Assembly: GCF_005280195.1 (NCBI RefSeq)
Contig: NZ_SZPR01000014.1
Span: 124,001-188,000 of the forward strand
Direction of reading: 5' to 3'
DNA length: 64,000 nt
Origin: Streptomyces galbus
GTDB taxonomy: Bacteria; Actinomycetota; Actinomycetes; Streptomycetales; Streptomycetaceae
A model generated the notes under the pieces. It ran no database searches and was not told the DNA's origin. It was given only the letters and a program-made list of their open reading frames with translations. Of the stretch, positions 16,150 to 24,652 are shown piece after piece (the first letter of the stretch is position 1; each line of letters begins with the position of its first letter). The translations under genes and the position numbers were made by a program.

Positions 16150-16935
16150 TCACCGCACGGACACCACCACCGTCTTGGCGGCCTTGTCGTGCAGGCCCTG
16201 TTTGTACGGCTTGTCGAAGAAGCTCCAGCCGCCGCAGATCACGGTCCACACACAGGCGCAGCAGAACGCGAACGGCAGCCACAGCACCAGCGCGCGGACC
16301 AGGGAGGTCTGCACGGAGGGGGTGGCGCCGTTGCTCAGGTCGGCCACCCGCAGGCCCAGCCACTTCTTGCCCAGGGTCTGGCCCGAGCGCGTGATCATGA
16401 AGGTGTCGTAGGCGATGTAGAGCACCGCGGCCACGACCGACTGCGCGAACGACTTGCCCACCTCGACCTTGTCGCCGTTCACGTCGTACTCGTTGACGCC
16501 GAAGCCCCAGGTGAGCAGGGCCACCACGATGCCGACGAGGACCATGTCGATGATCCTGGCCAGCGTGCGCCGGCCGCTCTCGGCGAGCGGGGGCATCCCG
16601 GCGAGCGGATCGGTGGGCCCGCCCCCGTAGGGGTCGCCGCCGTAGGGGCCGCCGCCGGGGCCGCCGCCGTACGGGCCGCCGGGGCCACCGCCGTAGGGGG
16701 GCGGCTGCTGTCCCCCGTAGGGCGGGGGCTGGCCCCCGGGCGGAGGGGGCTGGCCGCCGCCGGGCGGGGGCTGCTCGCCGTACGGCGGCTGCCGGTCGCC
16801 GTAGGGGCTGTCGTACGGCGAGCCCTGCCCCTGGCCCGGGCCGGGCCGACCGTACGGGGGCTGCGGGGGCTGCTTCCGGAACGGGTCGTCCTCCGGCGGC
16901 TCGCCGCCGGAGGAGGGGGGCGGTTCGGTCGTCAT
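16150..16935 (-). CDS. RDD family membrane protein with Pro/Gly-rich N-terminus
   Basis: 261 residues. The first 125 or so are a disordered Pro-Gly-Tyr-Gln repeat region (units such as PPPYGG). The C-terminal half is an RDD domain: RRTLARIIDMVLVGIV, a middle helix with the SGQTLGKKWLGLRV motif, and a third helix. RDD proteins are poorly understood; a few act as Na+/H+ antiporters or transport-linked modules. The ATG at 16935 is used. A second, larger RDD gene lies just upstream on the same strand, so this looks like a pair. Confidence 0.85.
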   Translation of the reverse strand: MTTEPPPSSGGEPPEDDPFRKQPPQPPYGRPGPGQGQGSPYDSPYGDRQPPYGEQPPPGGGQPPPPGGQPPPYGGQQPPPYGGGPGGPYGGGPGGGPYGGDPYGGGPTDPLAGMPPLAESGRRTLARIIDMVLVGIVVALLTWGFGVNEYDVNGDKVEVGKSFAQSVVAAVLYIAYDTFMITRSGQTLGKKWLGLRVADLSNGATPSVQTSLVRALVLWLPFAFCCACVWTVICGGWSFFDKPYKQGLHDKAAKTVVVSVR

Positions 16936-17025
16936 GGAGCCGAGTCGACCGCGAACCCCGCCGCCGCGCATCCGGCGTGCGGCCGTCCGGAGTATCGGTT
17001 CCGCTGCGGCCGCCGCGGTGCCCGG

Positions 17026-18579
17026 TCAGCCCGCGACGAACGTGTGCGCCGCCTTGTCGTGCCAGCACTGGCGCCACGGGCGGTCGAACAGCCCCCACAG
17101 CACGCCCACCAGACCCACCGCCAGCAGACCCGGGACGCTGTAGACCAGCCAGCGGCGCAGGGCCGCTCCGAACGCGGGCGGCTCGTGCGCCTCGATGTCC
17201 CGCACCTGCAGGCCCAGCAGCTTCTTGCCCAGCGTGCGGCCCCACTTGGCGGTCGGCAGCGCCTCGTACAGGACGCCGGCCAGCAGCAGGACGGCCACCA
17301 CGATGCCGAGGTACACGGACGTGGTGCCGTCCAGGATCCAGACGGTGACGGTCCGTCCGGACAGCCTGGCCGCGTCGATCTTCTCGTGGACGTGGTCCAG
17401 GGCCCGCGTGCCGAGCGGCACGGCGGCCACGGCGGTCACCGCGCCGAGGACCAGGCTGTCGACGAAGCGCGCGGCCAGCCTGCGGCCGAGGCCCGCGGGA
17501 CGGGCCGACGCCTGGCGCCGGGCGGCCGCCTGGAAGACGTCCTCCACGGGCGGCTTCCACGGCACGACCGGCTGGTCGTCCCCCGCTCCGGCGAGCCGGT
17601 GCACCTGCTGCGCCCAGGAGGGCTGGCCACCGCCCGGGCCGCTGGTCACGGGGGTGGCGGGCGCGACCGGCGCGGCGGGCTGGACGGGGACGCCAGGGGT
17701 GGGCAGCGGGGCGGCGGGGAAGGCGGCCTGACCCGCCGCGAAGCCGGGCCGGACGGGGGCCGCGGGGCCGGCCTCGGGGGCCGGGGCGCCCGGGGCCGGG
17801 GTGCCCGGGGCCGGGGCGGGGCCCTGGCCGGCGGGCGCGAAGGCCGGGCCGCCCGCCACGGGCGGTGTACCGGCGCCCTGCGCCGCCGCTCCGGCGGATG
17901 CCGGGGACGCGCCGTCGTGGCGCCCCGTGCGCGGCCCGGGCGCGCGGATGGTGAGGGTGCCGTCGTCCCGTACGGGACGGGAGGCGGCCGGAGCGCCGGG
18001 CACGGCGCTGCCGTCGTCGGCGCCGGGGGCCGCACCGCTTCCGGGAGGCCCGAACATGCCCTGTCCAGCGGGTGTGTTCGGGGCACCGGCCCCGACGATC
18101 CCGCCCGCGGGCCGCGGCGTGCCCGGGTGCGGGGTGTCCCCCGTGCCCGCCGGGTCCGGGTCGCCCGGGGCCGGGGGGTGGGAGACGAACGTTCCGGCGG
18201 ACGGGGCGGGTTCCGGGGCCGGGTGGGGGGACGGGACACGGGGGTCGGCGGGCGGGGTGCCCCAGGAGACGCGGTGGTCCTGGTCGGCGCCGAAGCCGGA
18301 CTGCCGGGACCGGTCGGCGCCCCAGGCCGGCGCGGCCTCCTCCGGACGCGGGTCCTCGTCGAAGAAGTGCGGTCCCGTCGTCTCCACCACGGGTACCCGG
18401 TCCGTGGCCGGGTCGGGGGCGGGCGGGCTGAGCGGCCGGCCGTCGGACGGCGCCGGGCGGCTGGTGCCCGGCACCCACGAGGCGCCGTTCCAGTACCGGA
18501 CGTATCCGGGGATGGACGGGTCCGGGTAGTACCCCTCGCGGGGCCTGTCGTCGCCGGGTGCCGGGGTTGGGGCGCTCAT
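17026..18579 (-). CDS. DUF2510/RDD domain membrane protein
   Basis: 517 residues. The N-terminus holds a DUF2510 motif (GYYPDPSIPGYVRYWNGASW, residues 17-36). A long Pro/Ala/Gly-rich disordered segment follows to about residue 345. The C-terminus is an RDD domain (GLGRRLAARFVDSLVLGAV, then WGRTLGKKLLGLQVRD and a third helix). It lies 90 bp upstream of the other RDD gene. Shared architecture with its neighbour suggests duplication plus divergence of the tail. Function unknown. Confidence 0.83.
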   Translation of the reverse strand: MSAPTPAPGDDRPREGYYPDPSIPGYVRYWNGASWVPGTSRPAPSDGRPLSPPAPDPATDRVPVVETTGPHFFDEDPRPEEAAPAWGADRSRQSGFGADQDHRVSWGTPPADPRVPSPHPAPEPAPSAGTFVSHPPAPGDPDPAGTGDTPHPGTPRPAGGIVGAGAPNTPAGQGMFGPPGSGAAPGADDGSAVPGAPAASRPVRDDGTLTIRAPGPRTGRHDGASPASAGAAAQGAGTPPVAGGPAFAPAGQGPAPAPGTPAPGAPAPEAGPAAPVRPGFAAGQAAFPAAPLPTPGVPVQPAAPVAPATPVTSGPGGGQPSWAQQVHRLAGAGDDQPVVPWKPPVEDVFQAAARRQASARPAGLGRRLAARFVDSLVLGAVTAVAAVPLGTRALDHVHEKIDAARLSGRTVTVWILDGTTSVYLGIVVAVLLLAGVLYEALPTAKWGRTLGKKLLGLQVRDIEAHEPPAFGAALRRWLVYSVPGLLAVGLVGVLWGLFDRPWRQCWHDKAAHTFVAG

Positions 18580-18811
18580 GTCCGTCGTCCCGTATCTGCT
18601 CGGGGGTGGGATGGGGGGCTCCACATCTACCAGACGAGCGGGGGCCCCACGTCCCCTCCCGCAAGTCCCGCCCCTTTCCGGGCAGGGTCGTGCACCCGCG
18701 TCACCCGTTCGGAGAGAAATCTTCCCGAACCCGCGTAATGGCCGGCCCCCAGCTCCCTCTCACCCCGTACGGGCCCGGTCCGAGCGGCCTTCCAGTGGAA
18801 AGGACACCGTC

Positions 18812-19225
18812 ATGCATCACACCGTCGTCGAGCGCGAGCTGGAGATGAAGCTGGTCCTGTCGCCGGAGCGCAGCGTCGCCGTCCCGGCCCGGCTGACGTA
18901 CCGCAGTGACGACCCGTTCGCCGTGCACGTCGTCTTCCACACCGACTCCGCGCAGCCGGTGCACTGGACGTTCGCCCGCGAGCTGCTGGTGGAGGGCGTG
19001 TTCCGGCCGTGCGGGCACGGGGACGTGCGGGCGTGGCCGGCGAAGTCCCAAGGGCGCAGCGTGGTGCTGATGGCGCTCAGCTCGCCGGACGGCGACGCGC
19101 TGCTGGAGGCGCCGATCCCGCAGGTCTCGGCGTGGCTGGAGCGGACCCTGACGGTGGTGCCCCCGGGGACGGAGGGCGAGCAGCTCGGCCTCGACGACGC
19201 GCTCGACGAGCTGCTCGCGCAGTGA
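18812..19225 (+). CDS. ssgG: SsgA-like sporulation/cell-division protein
   Basis: 137-residue SsgA-like protein, a family restricted to sporulating actinomycetes that positions septa and cell-wall remodelling. Conserved blocks are PARLTYRSDDPFAVHVVFH, WTFARELL and GDVRAWP. The match to ssgG rests on memory of its neighbours in S. coelicolor and not on a diagnostic residue; SsgG is reported there to affect septum placement. The ATG at 18812 has AAAGGA upstream. It is convergent with the flavoprotein gene. Confidence 0.85.
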   Translation: MHHTVVERELEMKLVLSPERSVAVPARLTYRSDDPFAVHVVFHTDSAQPVHWTFARELLVEGVFRPCGHGDVRAWPAKSQGRSVVLMALSSPDGDALLEAPIPQVSAWLERTLTVVPPGTEGEQLGLDDALDELLAQ

Positions 19226-19251
19226 GCCCCGGGCCGGTCAGGGGCCGCCGG

Positions 19252-20652
19252 TCAGAAGAGCTTGCCGGGGTTGAGGATGCCCAGCGGGTCGAAGACGTCC
19301 TTCACGGCCCGCTGCATCTCCAGTCCCACCGGCCCGAGTTCGCGGGCGAGCCACTCCTTCTTGAGCACGCCGACGCCGTGTTCGCCGGTGATGGTGCCGC
19401 CCAGTTCCAGGCCGAGGGCCATGATCTCGTCGAAGGACTCGCGGGCGCGCCGCGACTGAGCGGGGTCCTGGGCGTCGAAGCAGACGGTGGGGTGGGTGTT
19501 GCCGTCGCCCGCATGGGCGACGACCCCGATGGTCAGGCCGTACTTCCCGGCGATCCGCTCCACCCCTTCGAGCATGTCGCCGAGGCGCGAGCGGGGCACG
19601 CACACGTCGTCGATCATCGTCGTGCCCGTGACCGCCTCCAGCGCGACGAGCGAGGACCGCCGTGCCTGCAGCAGCAGTTCGGACTCGGCGGTGTCCTCGG
19701 CGGGCACCACCTGGGTGGCGCCGGCGGCCTCGCACAGCGCGCCGACGGCGGCGAGGTCGGCCGCCGGGTCGGGGGTGTCGAAGGCGCACAGCAGCAGTGC
19801 CTCGGTGGCCTCGGGCAGCCCCATGCGGGTCAGTTCGTTGACGGCGCGGACCGTCGTACGGTCCATGAGTTCGAGGAGTGAGGGCGTGTGCCCGCCCGCC
19901 ATGACGCGGCAGACGGCGTCGCAGGCGGCGCCGGCCGAGGCGAACTCGGCGGCCAGCACGAGCTGGCGCGGCGGCTGCGGCCGCAGCGCCAGGACGGCCC
20001 GCACGACGATGCCGAGCGAGCCCTCGGAGCCGACGAACAACCGGGTGAGGTCGTAGCCGGCGACGCCCTTGGCGGTGCGGCGGCCGGTGGACATCAGCCG
20101 CCCGTCGGCCAGGACGACGTCGAGGCCGAGGACGTACTCGGCGGTGACGCCGTACTTGACGCAGCACAGGCCGCCGGAGGCGGTGCCGATGTTGCCGCCG
20201 ATCGTGCACGTCTCCCAGCTCGAGGGGTCCGGCGGGTAGTACAGGCCGTGCTCGCCCACGGCCCGGGAGAGCGCCGCGTTGACCACGCCGGGCTCGACGA
20301 CGGCGACGCGGTCGACGGGGCTGATGTCGAGGATGCGGTCCATGCGGGTCAGGGACAGCACGATGCAGCCGTCGGAGGCGTTCGCGCCGCCCGACAGGCC
20401 GGTGCGGGCGCCCTGCGGGACGACCGGTACGCGCAGCTCGGTCGCGACGCGCATCACGTGCTGCACCTGTTCGACGGTGCGCGGCAGCACGACCACGGCC
20501 GGGACGCCGGCCGGGCAGAAGCTCGCCATGTCGTGGGCGTAGGAGGCCGTGACGTCGGGGTCGGTGTGGACGGCCTCGGCGGGCAGGCCGGTGAGCAGCC
20601 GGTCGAGGAGGTTGCCGGTGACGTCGTCGCTGGGCGCTTCGATACGGCTCAT
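19252..20652 (-). CDS. FAD-linked oxidase, glycolate oxidase GlcD-like
   Basis: 466-residue FAD-binding type 4 oxidoreductase. The FAD phosphate loop VPQGARTGLSGGANAS and the CTIGGNIGTASGG segment mark the vanillyl-alcohol-oxidase fold. The C-terminal substrate domain ends GEHGVGVLKK and DPLGILNPGKLF, typical of GlcD/D-lactate dehydrogenases. Substrate is likely a 2-hydroxy acid. There is no GlcE or GlcF partner nearby. The ATG at 20652 is the family start. Confidence 0.88.
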   Translation of the reverse strand: MSRIEAPSDDVTGNLLDRLLTGLPAEAVHTDPDVTASYAHDMASFCPAGVPAVVVLPRTVEQVQHVMRVATELRVPVVPQGARTGLSGGANASDGCIVLSLTRMDRILDISPVDRVAVVEPGVVNAALSRAVGEHGLYYPPDPSSWETCTIGGNIGTASGGLCCVKYGVTAEYVLGLDVVLADGRLMSTGRRTAKGVAGYDLTRLFVGSEGSLGIVVRAVLALRPQPPRQLVLAAEFASAGAACDAVCRVMAGGHTPSLLELMDRTTVRAVNELTRMGLPEATEALLLCAFDTPDPAADLAAVGALCEAAGATQVVPAEDTAESELLLQARRSSLVALEAVTGTTMIDDVCVPRSRLGDMLEGVERIAGKYGLTIGVVAHAGDGNTHPTVCFDAQDPAQSRRARESFDEIMALGLELGGTITGEHGVGVLKKEWLARELGPVGLEMQRAVKDVFDPLGILNPGKLF

Positions 20653-20750
20653 GATCACAGGTTCGCACCGGGGGCCATCGGTGTGAACCCCACTCGCCGC
20701 ACGCTTCGGCTGCGCCACCGCGGTGGCCGCGCCGACGCACAGTGAGCGCC

Positions 20751-22184
20751 ATGGAGAACCAAGCGGAGCCCCGCGCGCGACGGCCCCTGGTCCCGGCCGT
20801 GCTGCGCCGCCGGCCGCTCCTGGCCGGTGCGGTCGCCGGGTCGCTGGCGCTGGGCGCGGTGCTGCTCTGCGTGCCGTTCGGGGAACCTCCCGCGGCGCGG
20901 GCGCCCGCCGCCGCGGCGCCGGGGACGCGCGCCGGGACGGCGGTCGCGGCGGGCGTGCCGGCCGGGCCGGGGGACCTCGGGGAGCTGATCGCCCAGCGGG
21001 AGCGGGCGGTGCGCCGGCAGCCGCGCGACGGCCGGTCCTGGGCGCTGCTCGGGACGGCGTACGTCGAGCAGGGGCGGCGCACGGGGGACGCGGCGGGCTC
21101 CTACCCGAAGGCCGAGCGGGCGCTGCGCACCTCGCTGCGGGTGCGGCCCGACGACTCCGACGACCTCGTCGCCCTCGACGGGCTGGCCGCGCTCGCGGTC
21201 GCGCGCCGGGACTTCCGGGCCGCGCTCGGCTGGAGCGAGACCGCGCTGGAGGCGGCGCCGAAGCGGTGGTCGGCGTACCCGTCCCTGATCGACGCCTGCA
21301 CGGGGCTCGGCGACTACAAGCGGGCGTACGCCGCCCTCGGGCGGCTGCGGCGGCTGCGGTCGGGGCCCGCGGTGCTGGCGCGGGCGGCGGAGGTCTACCG
21401 CGAGCGCGGCTGGCGGGAGGACGCGGCGGCCGCCCTGTCCGACGCGGCGGCGGCCGCGACCGCGCCGGCCGAGCAGGCGGCCTGGCTGGAGCGGGGCGGT
21501 GAGCTGGCGTTCGAGCGCGGTGACCGGGAGGACGCGCTGCGGCACTTCGAGGAGGCGGCGCGGCTCGACCCGGAGCTGGCGGCCGCGCAGGCCGGGCGGG
21601 GGCGGGCGCTGGCCGCGCTGGGCCGCACCGCGCAGGCGCTGTCGGCGTACCGGGCGGCGCTGGCCCGCCAGCCGCTCCCCGGGTACGCCCTGGAGCTCGG
21701 CGAGCTGCAGGAGTCGCTGGGGCACGGGCAGGAGGCCGCGGCGCGGTACGACCTGGTGCGGGAGCGGGTGCGGCGGGACGCGGCCGGCGGGGTCGACGGT
21801 GACCTGGTGCTGGGCCTGCTGGAGGCGGACCACGGCGACCCGGTGGCCGCGGTGCGGCTGCTGCGCGCCGAGTGGCGGCGCCAGCCGGGCATCGACGTGG
21901 CCGACGCGCTGGGCTGGGCGCTGCACCGGATCGGCCAGGACACCGAGGCGCTCGGGTACGCGACGGTCGCCACCGACCGGGAGCACGGCGGCACGGTGCG
22001 CAGCGCGCCGTACATGTACCACCGGGGCGTGATCGAGCAGGCGATGGGCCGGCCCGGGGCGGCGCGGCGGCACCTGGAGGAGGCGCTGCGGATCAACCCG
22101 TACTTCTCGCCGCTGGGGGCGCCCGCGGCGCGGGCGGCGCTGGCGCAGGTGGCCGAGGAGCCGGACGTCGGCGTGCCGCGCTGA
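20751..22184 (+). CDS. TPR-repeat protein with N-terminal membrane anchor
   Basis: 477 residues. Residues 20-42 form one hydrophobic segment. After an Ala/Pro linker there are at least seven tetratricopeptide-like helical pairs (for example GRSWALLGTAYVEQGRR and EDALRHFEEAARLDPELAAA). TPR arrays bind partner proteins, and the single anchor places the array on one face of the membrane. Start is uncertain: a GTG at 20742 in frame is equally possible and neither has a good ribosome site. It ends in a hairpin shared with hppD. Confidence 0.8.
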   Translation: MENQAEPRARRPLVPAVLRRRPLLAGAVAGSLALGAVLLCVPFGEPPAARAPAAAAPGTRAGTAVAAGVPAGPGDLGELIAQRERAVRRQPRDGRSWALLGTAYVEQGRRTGDAAGSYPKAERALRTSLRVRPDDSDDLVALDGLAALAVARRDFRAALGWSETALEAAPKRWSAYPSLIDACTGLGDYKRAYAALGRLRRLRSGPAVLARAAEVYRERGWREDAAAALSDAAAAATAPAEQAAWLERGGELAFERGDREDALRHFEEAARLDPELAAAQAGRGRALAALGRTAQALSAYRAALARQPLPGYALELGELQESLGHGQEAAARYDLVRERVRRDAAGGVDGDLVLGLLEADHGDPVAAVRLLRAEWRRQPGIDVADALGWALHRIGQDTEALGYATVATDREHGGTVRSAPYMYHRGVIEQAMGRPGAARRHLEEALRINPYFSPLGAPAARAALAQVAEEPDVGVPR

Positions 22185-22199
22185 CGTCCGGCGGCCGGG

Positions 22200-22222
22200 C
22201 CGCGCCCCGCCGGGGGGCGCGG
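22200..22222. terminator. bidirectional terminator between TPR gene and hppD
   Basis: CCGCGCCCC and GGGGCGCGG form a perfect 9-bp stem with a 5-nt loop between convergent genes. Confidence 0.65.
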
Positions 22223-22231
22223 CGGGGTGGG

Positions 22232-23380
22232 TCAGAGGTTGCCGCGCTTCTCCTGCTCGCGCTCGATCGCCTCGAACAGGGCCTTGAAGTTGCCCTTGCC
22301 GAAGCCCATGGAGCCGTGCCGCTCGATGATCTCGAAGAAGACGGTCGGCTTGTCCTGGACCGGCTTGGTGAAGATCTGCAGCAGGTAGCCGTCCTCGTCG
22401 CGGTCGGCGAGGATCTTCAGCTCGCGCAGGGTGTCGACCGGCACGCGGGTCTCGCCGACCCACTCGCCGAGCGTGTCGTAGTAGGAGTCCGGGGTGTCGA
22501 GGAACTCCACGCCGGCCGCGCGCATGGTGCGCACCGTCTCCACGATGTCGTTCGTGTTGAGCGCGATGTGCTGGCAGCCGGGGCCGTTGTAGAACTCGAG
22601 GTACTCGTCGATCTGCGACTTCTTCTTCGCGATCGCCGGCTCGTTGAGCGGGAACTTCACCTTCAGGGTGCCGTCGGCCACGACCTTGGACATGAGCGCG
22701 GAGTACTCGGTGGCGATGTCGTCGCCCACGAACTCCTTCATGTTGGTGAAGCCCATGACCCGGTTGTAGAAGCCGACCCACTCGTCCATCTTGCCGAGCT
22801 CGACGTTGCCGACGCAGTGGTCGATGGCCTGGAAGGTACGCCGCGCGGGCGGCGCGACGATCGGCTTGGCCGCGGTGTAGCCGGGCAGGTACGGGCCGTC
22901 GTAGCCGGAGCGCTCGACCAGGGTGTGGCGGGTCTCGCCGTAGGTGGCGATCGCGGCCAGGACCACCGTGCCGTGCTCGTCCTTCAGCTCGTACGGCTCG
23001 GCGATGCTCTTCGCGCCCTGCTCGACGGCGTACGCGTGGGCGGCGCGGGCGTCCGGGACCTCGATGGCCAGGTCGATGACGCCGTCGCCGTGCTCGGCCA
23101 CGTGCTGGGCGAGGAAGTGGCCCCAGGGGGTGGCGGGCTTGATGACCGAGGTGAACACGAACCGCGCGGAGCCGTTCTCCAGCACGTAGCTCGCGGTCTC
23201 GCGGCTGCCGGTCTCCGGTCCGGAGTAGGCGACCAGCGTCATGCCGAAGGCGGTGGAGTAGTAGTGCGCGGCCTGCTTGGCGTTGCCCACGGCGAAGACG
23301 ACCGCGTCCATTCCCTTGACCGGGAAGGGATCGGCCTGCCGTGCGGTCGCGTCGGGAGTGTGGTGTGTGGTCTGCGTCAT
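22232..23380 (-). CDS. hppD: 4-hydroxyphenylpyruvate dioxygenase
   Basis: 382-residue non-haem iron dioxygenase of tyrosine catabolism (hydroxyphenylpyruvate to homogentisate). Two vicinal-oxygen-chelate domains are present. The iron ligands are visible as the His of IDHCVGNV, the His of CQHIALNTNDI and the Glu of FFEIIERHG. The C-terminal helix GFGKGNFKALFEAIE gates the site. It is divergent from an Lrp-type regulator, and an inverted repeat lies between them. No ribosome site precedes the ATG at 23380, so initiation may be leaderless or weak. Confidence 0.97.
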   Translation of the reverse strand: MTQTTHHTPDATARQADPFPVKGMDAVVFAVGNAKQAAHYYSTAFGMTLVAYSGPETGSRETASYVLENGSARFVFTSVIKPATPWGHFLAQHVAEHGDGVIDLAIEVPDARAAHAYAVEQGAKSIAEPYELKDEHGTVVLAAIATYGETRHTLVERSGYDGPYLPGYTAAKPIVAPPARRTFQAIDHCVGNVELGKMDEWVGFYNRVMGFTNMKEFVGDDIATEYSALMSKVVADGTLKVKFPLNEPAIAKKKSQIDEYLEFYNGPGCQHIALNTNDIVETVRTMRAAGVEFLDTPDSYYDTLGEWVGETRVPVDTLRELKILADRDEDGYLLQIFTKPVQDKPTVFFEIIERHGSMGFGKGNFKALFEAIEREQEKRGNL

Positions 23381-23409
23381 GCCGGAAGGGTCACCCCGGC
23401 CCTGCAAGG

Positions 23410-23427
23410 TGCGCAATAGTTTGCGCA
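23410..23427. promoter_or_regulatory. hppD/Lrp divergent operator
   Basis: TGCGCAA-TAGT-TTGCGCA has perfect 7-bp arms and lies 30 bp before hppD and 80 bp before the Lrp-type gene. Lrp/AsnC proteins typically bind such sites between themselves and the gene they control. Binding is inferred. Confidence 0.7.
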
Positions 23428-23506
23428 TTCGCTGGGCAAGGTGTTCAGCAATACGGCCGAACCATCGGCCTTTCTGTACAGGATGACCACCCGGGGAGGC
23501 ACCGCT

Positions 23507-23986
23507 GTGGGGATCGATCAGCTCGACGGCCGGATCATCGTGCTGCTGGCCCGTGAGCCGCGCGTCGGCGTGCTGGAGATGTCGCGCCGGCTGGGTGTGG
23601 CGCGCGGGACCGTGCAGGCGCGCCTGGACCGGCTTACGTCGAACGGAGTCATCCGCGGATTCGGCCCGGACGTCGATCCGGCGGCCCTCGGCTACCCGGT
23701 GACAGCGTTCGCCACCCTGCAGATCCGCCAGGGCCAAGGCCCGGACGTACGGGCCCACTTGGCCTCGGTGCCGGAGGTGCTGGAACTGCACACCACCACC
23801 GGCACCGGGGACATGCTGTGCCGGCTGGTGGCCCGCTCCAACGCCGACCTCCAGCGGGTCATCGACCGGGTCGTCGGTTTTGATGGCATCGTCCGGGCCT
23901 CCACCGCGATCGTGATGGAGAACCCCGTCCCGCTGCGGATCATCCCGCTGGTGGAGCAGGCGGCGGAGGAACGGGCGAGGACCTGA
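23507..23986 (+). CDS. Lrp/AsnC family transcriptional regulator
   Basis: 159 residues. The N-terminal helix-turn-helix is DQLDGRIIVLLAREPRVG followed by MSRRLGVARGTVQARLDRL. The C-terminal part is the ligand-binding RAM domain (VTAFATLQIRQGQG, then ELHTTTGTGDMLCRLVA). It probably senses an aromatic amino acid and regulates hppD. The GTG at 23507 is chosen because GGGGAGG stands 8 nt before it; the ATG at 23483 lacks a proper site. It ends 18 bp before the ABC transporter operon and may be co-transcribed with it. Confidence 0.9.
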   Translation: MGIDQLDGRIIVLLAREPRVGVLEMSRRLGVARGTVQARLDRLTSNGVIRGFGPDVDPAALGYPVTAFATLQIRQGQGPDVRAHLASVPEVLELHTTTGTGDMLCRLVARSNADLQRVIDRVVGFDGIVRASTAIVMENPVPLRIIPLVEQAAEERART

Positions 23987-24004
23987 CCCGCGAGGAGGTG
24001 CCGC

Positions 24005-24652
24005 GTGACCTTCTGGGAGTACCTGAGCAGCCGGCACCAGCAGCTGCTCACCGACGCCTACCAGCACGCGAGCGCGGTCTTCCAGTGCATGGTCGTGGCC
24101 ACCCTGATCGGCGTGCTCATCGCGGTCGCCACCTACCGCAGCGACTGGGCCGGCGGCCTCGCCACCACGGCCACCTCGACCGTCCTGACCATCCCCTCGC
24201 TCGCCATGATCGGCCTGCTCATCCCGGTCGTCGGCCTGGGCGTGCCGCCGACGGTGACCGCGCTGACGCTGTACGGGCTGCTGCCGATCGTGCGCAACGC
24301 GATCGTGGGACTGCGCGGTGTGGACCCCTCCCTGGTCGACGCGGCGCGCGGCATCGGGATGTCCCGGCCGGCCCGGCTGCTGCGGGTGGAGCTGCCGCTG
24401 GCCTGGCCGCCGATCCTCACCGGGATCCGGGTCGCCACCCAGATGCTGATGGGCATCGCCGCCATCGCCGCCTACGCCTCCGGGCCCGGCCTCGGCAACG
24501 AGATCTTCCGCGGCATCTCCTCGCTGGGCAGCGCGAACGCGCTCAACCAGGTCCTGGCCGGCACGCTCGGGATCATCGTGCTGGCCCTGCTCTTCGACGC
24601 CGCGTACGTCCTGATCGGACGGCTGACCATTCCGAGGGGGATCCGTGTCTGA
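24005..24652 (+). CDS. osmoprotectant/choline ABC transporter permease (OpuCB-like)
   Basis: 215-residue inner-membrane permease of the quaternary-amine (Opu) uptake family with about six helices. The EAA-type loop is seen as VDAARGIGMSRPARLLRVELPLAWP. The GTG start at 24005 follows GAGGAGG. First gene of a tightly overlapping four-gene operon, it overlaps the ATPase gene by 8 bp. Likely substrates are glycine betaine, choline or a related compatible solute. Confidence 0.9.
   Translation: MTFWEYLSSRHQQLLTDAYQHASAVFQCMVVATLIGVLIAVATYRSDWAGGLATTATSTVLTIPSLAMIGLLIPVVGLGVPPTVTALTLYGLLPIVRNAIVGLRGVDPSLVDAARGIGMSRPARLLRVELPLAWPPILTGIRVATQMLMGIAAIAAYASGPGLGNEIFRGISSLGSANALNQVLAGTLGIIVLALLFDAAYVLIGRLTIPRGIRV

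Noticed and set aside
15791..18664. 957-codon minus-strand frame over both RDD genes
   Set aside because: It is out of frame with both RDD proteins over most of its length and reads as Arg/Pro/Gly-rich high-GC artefact.
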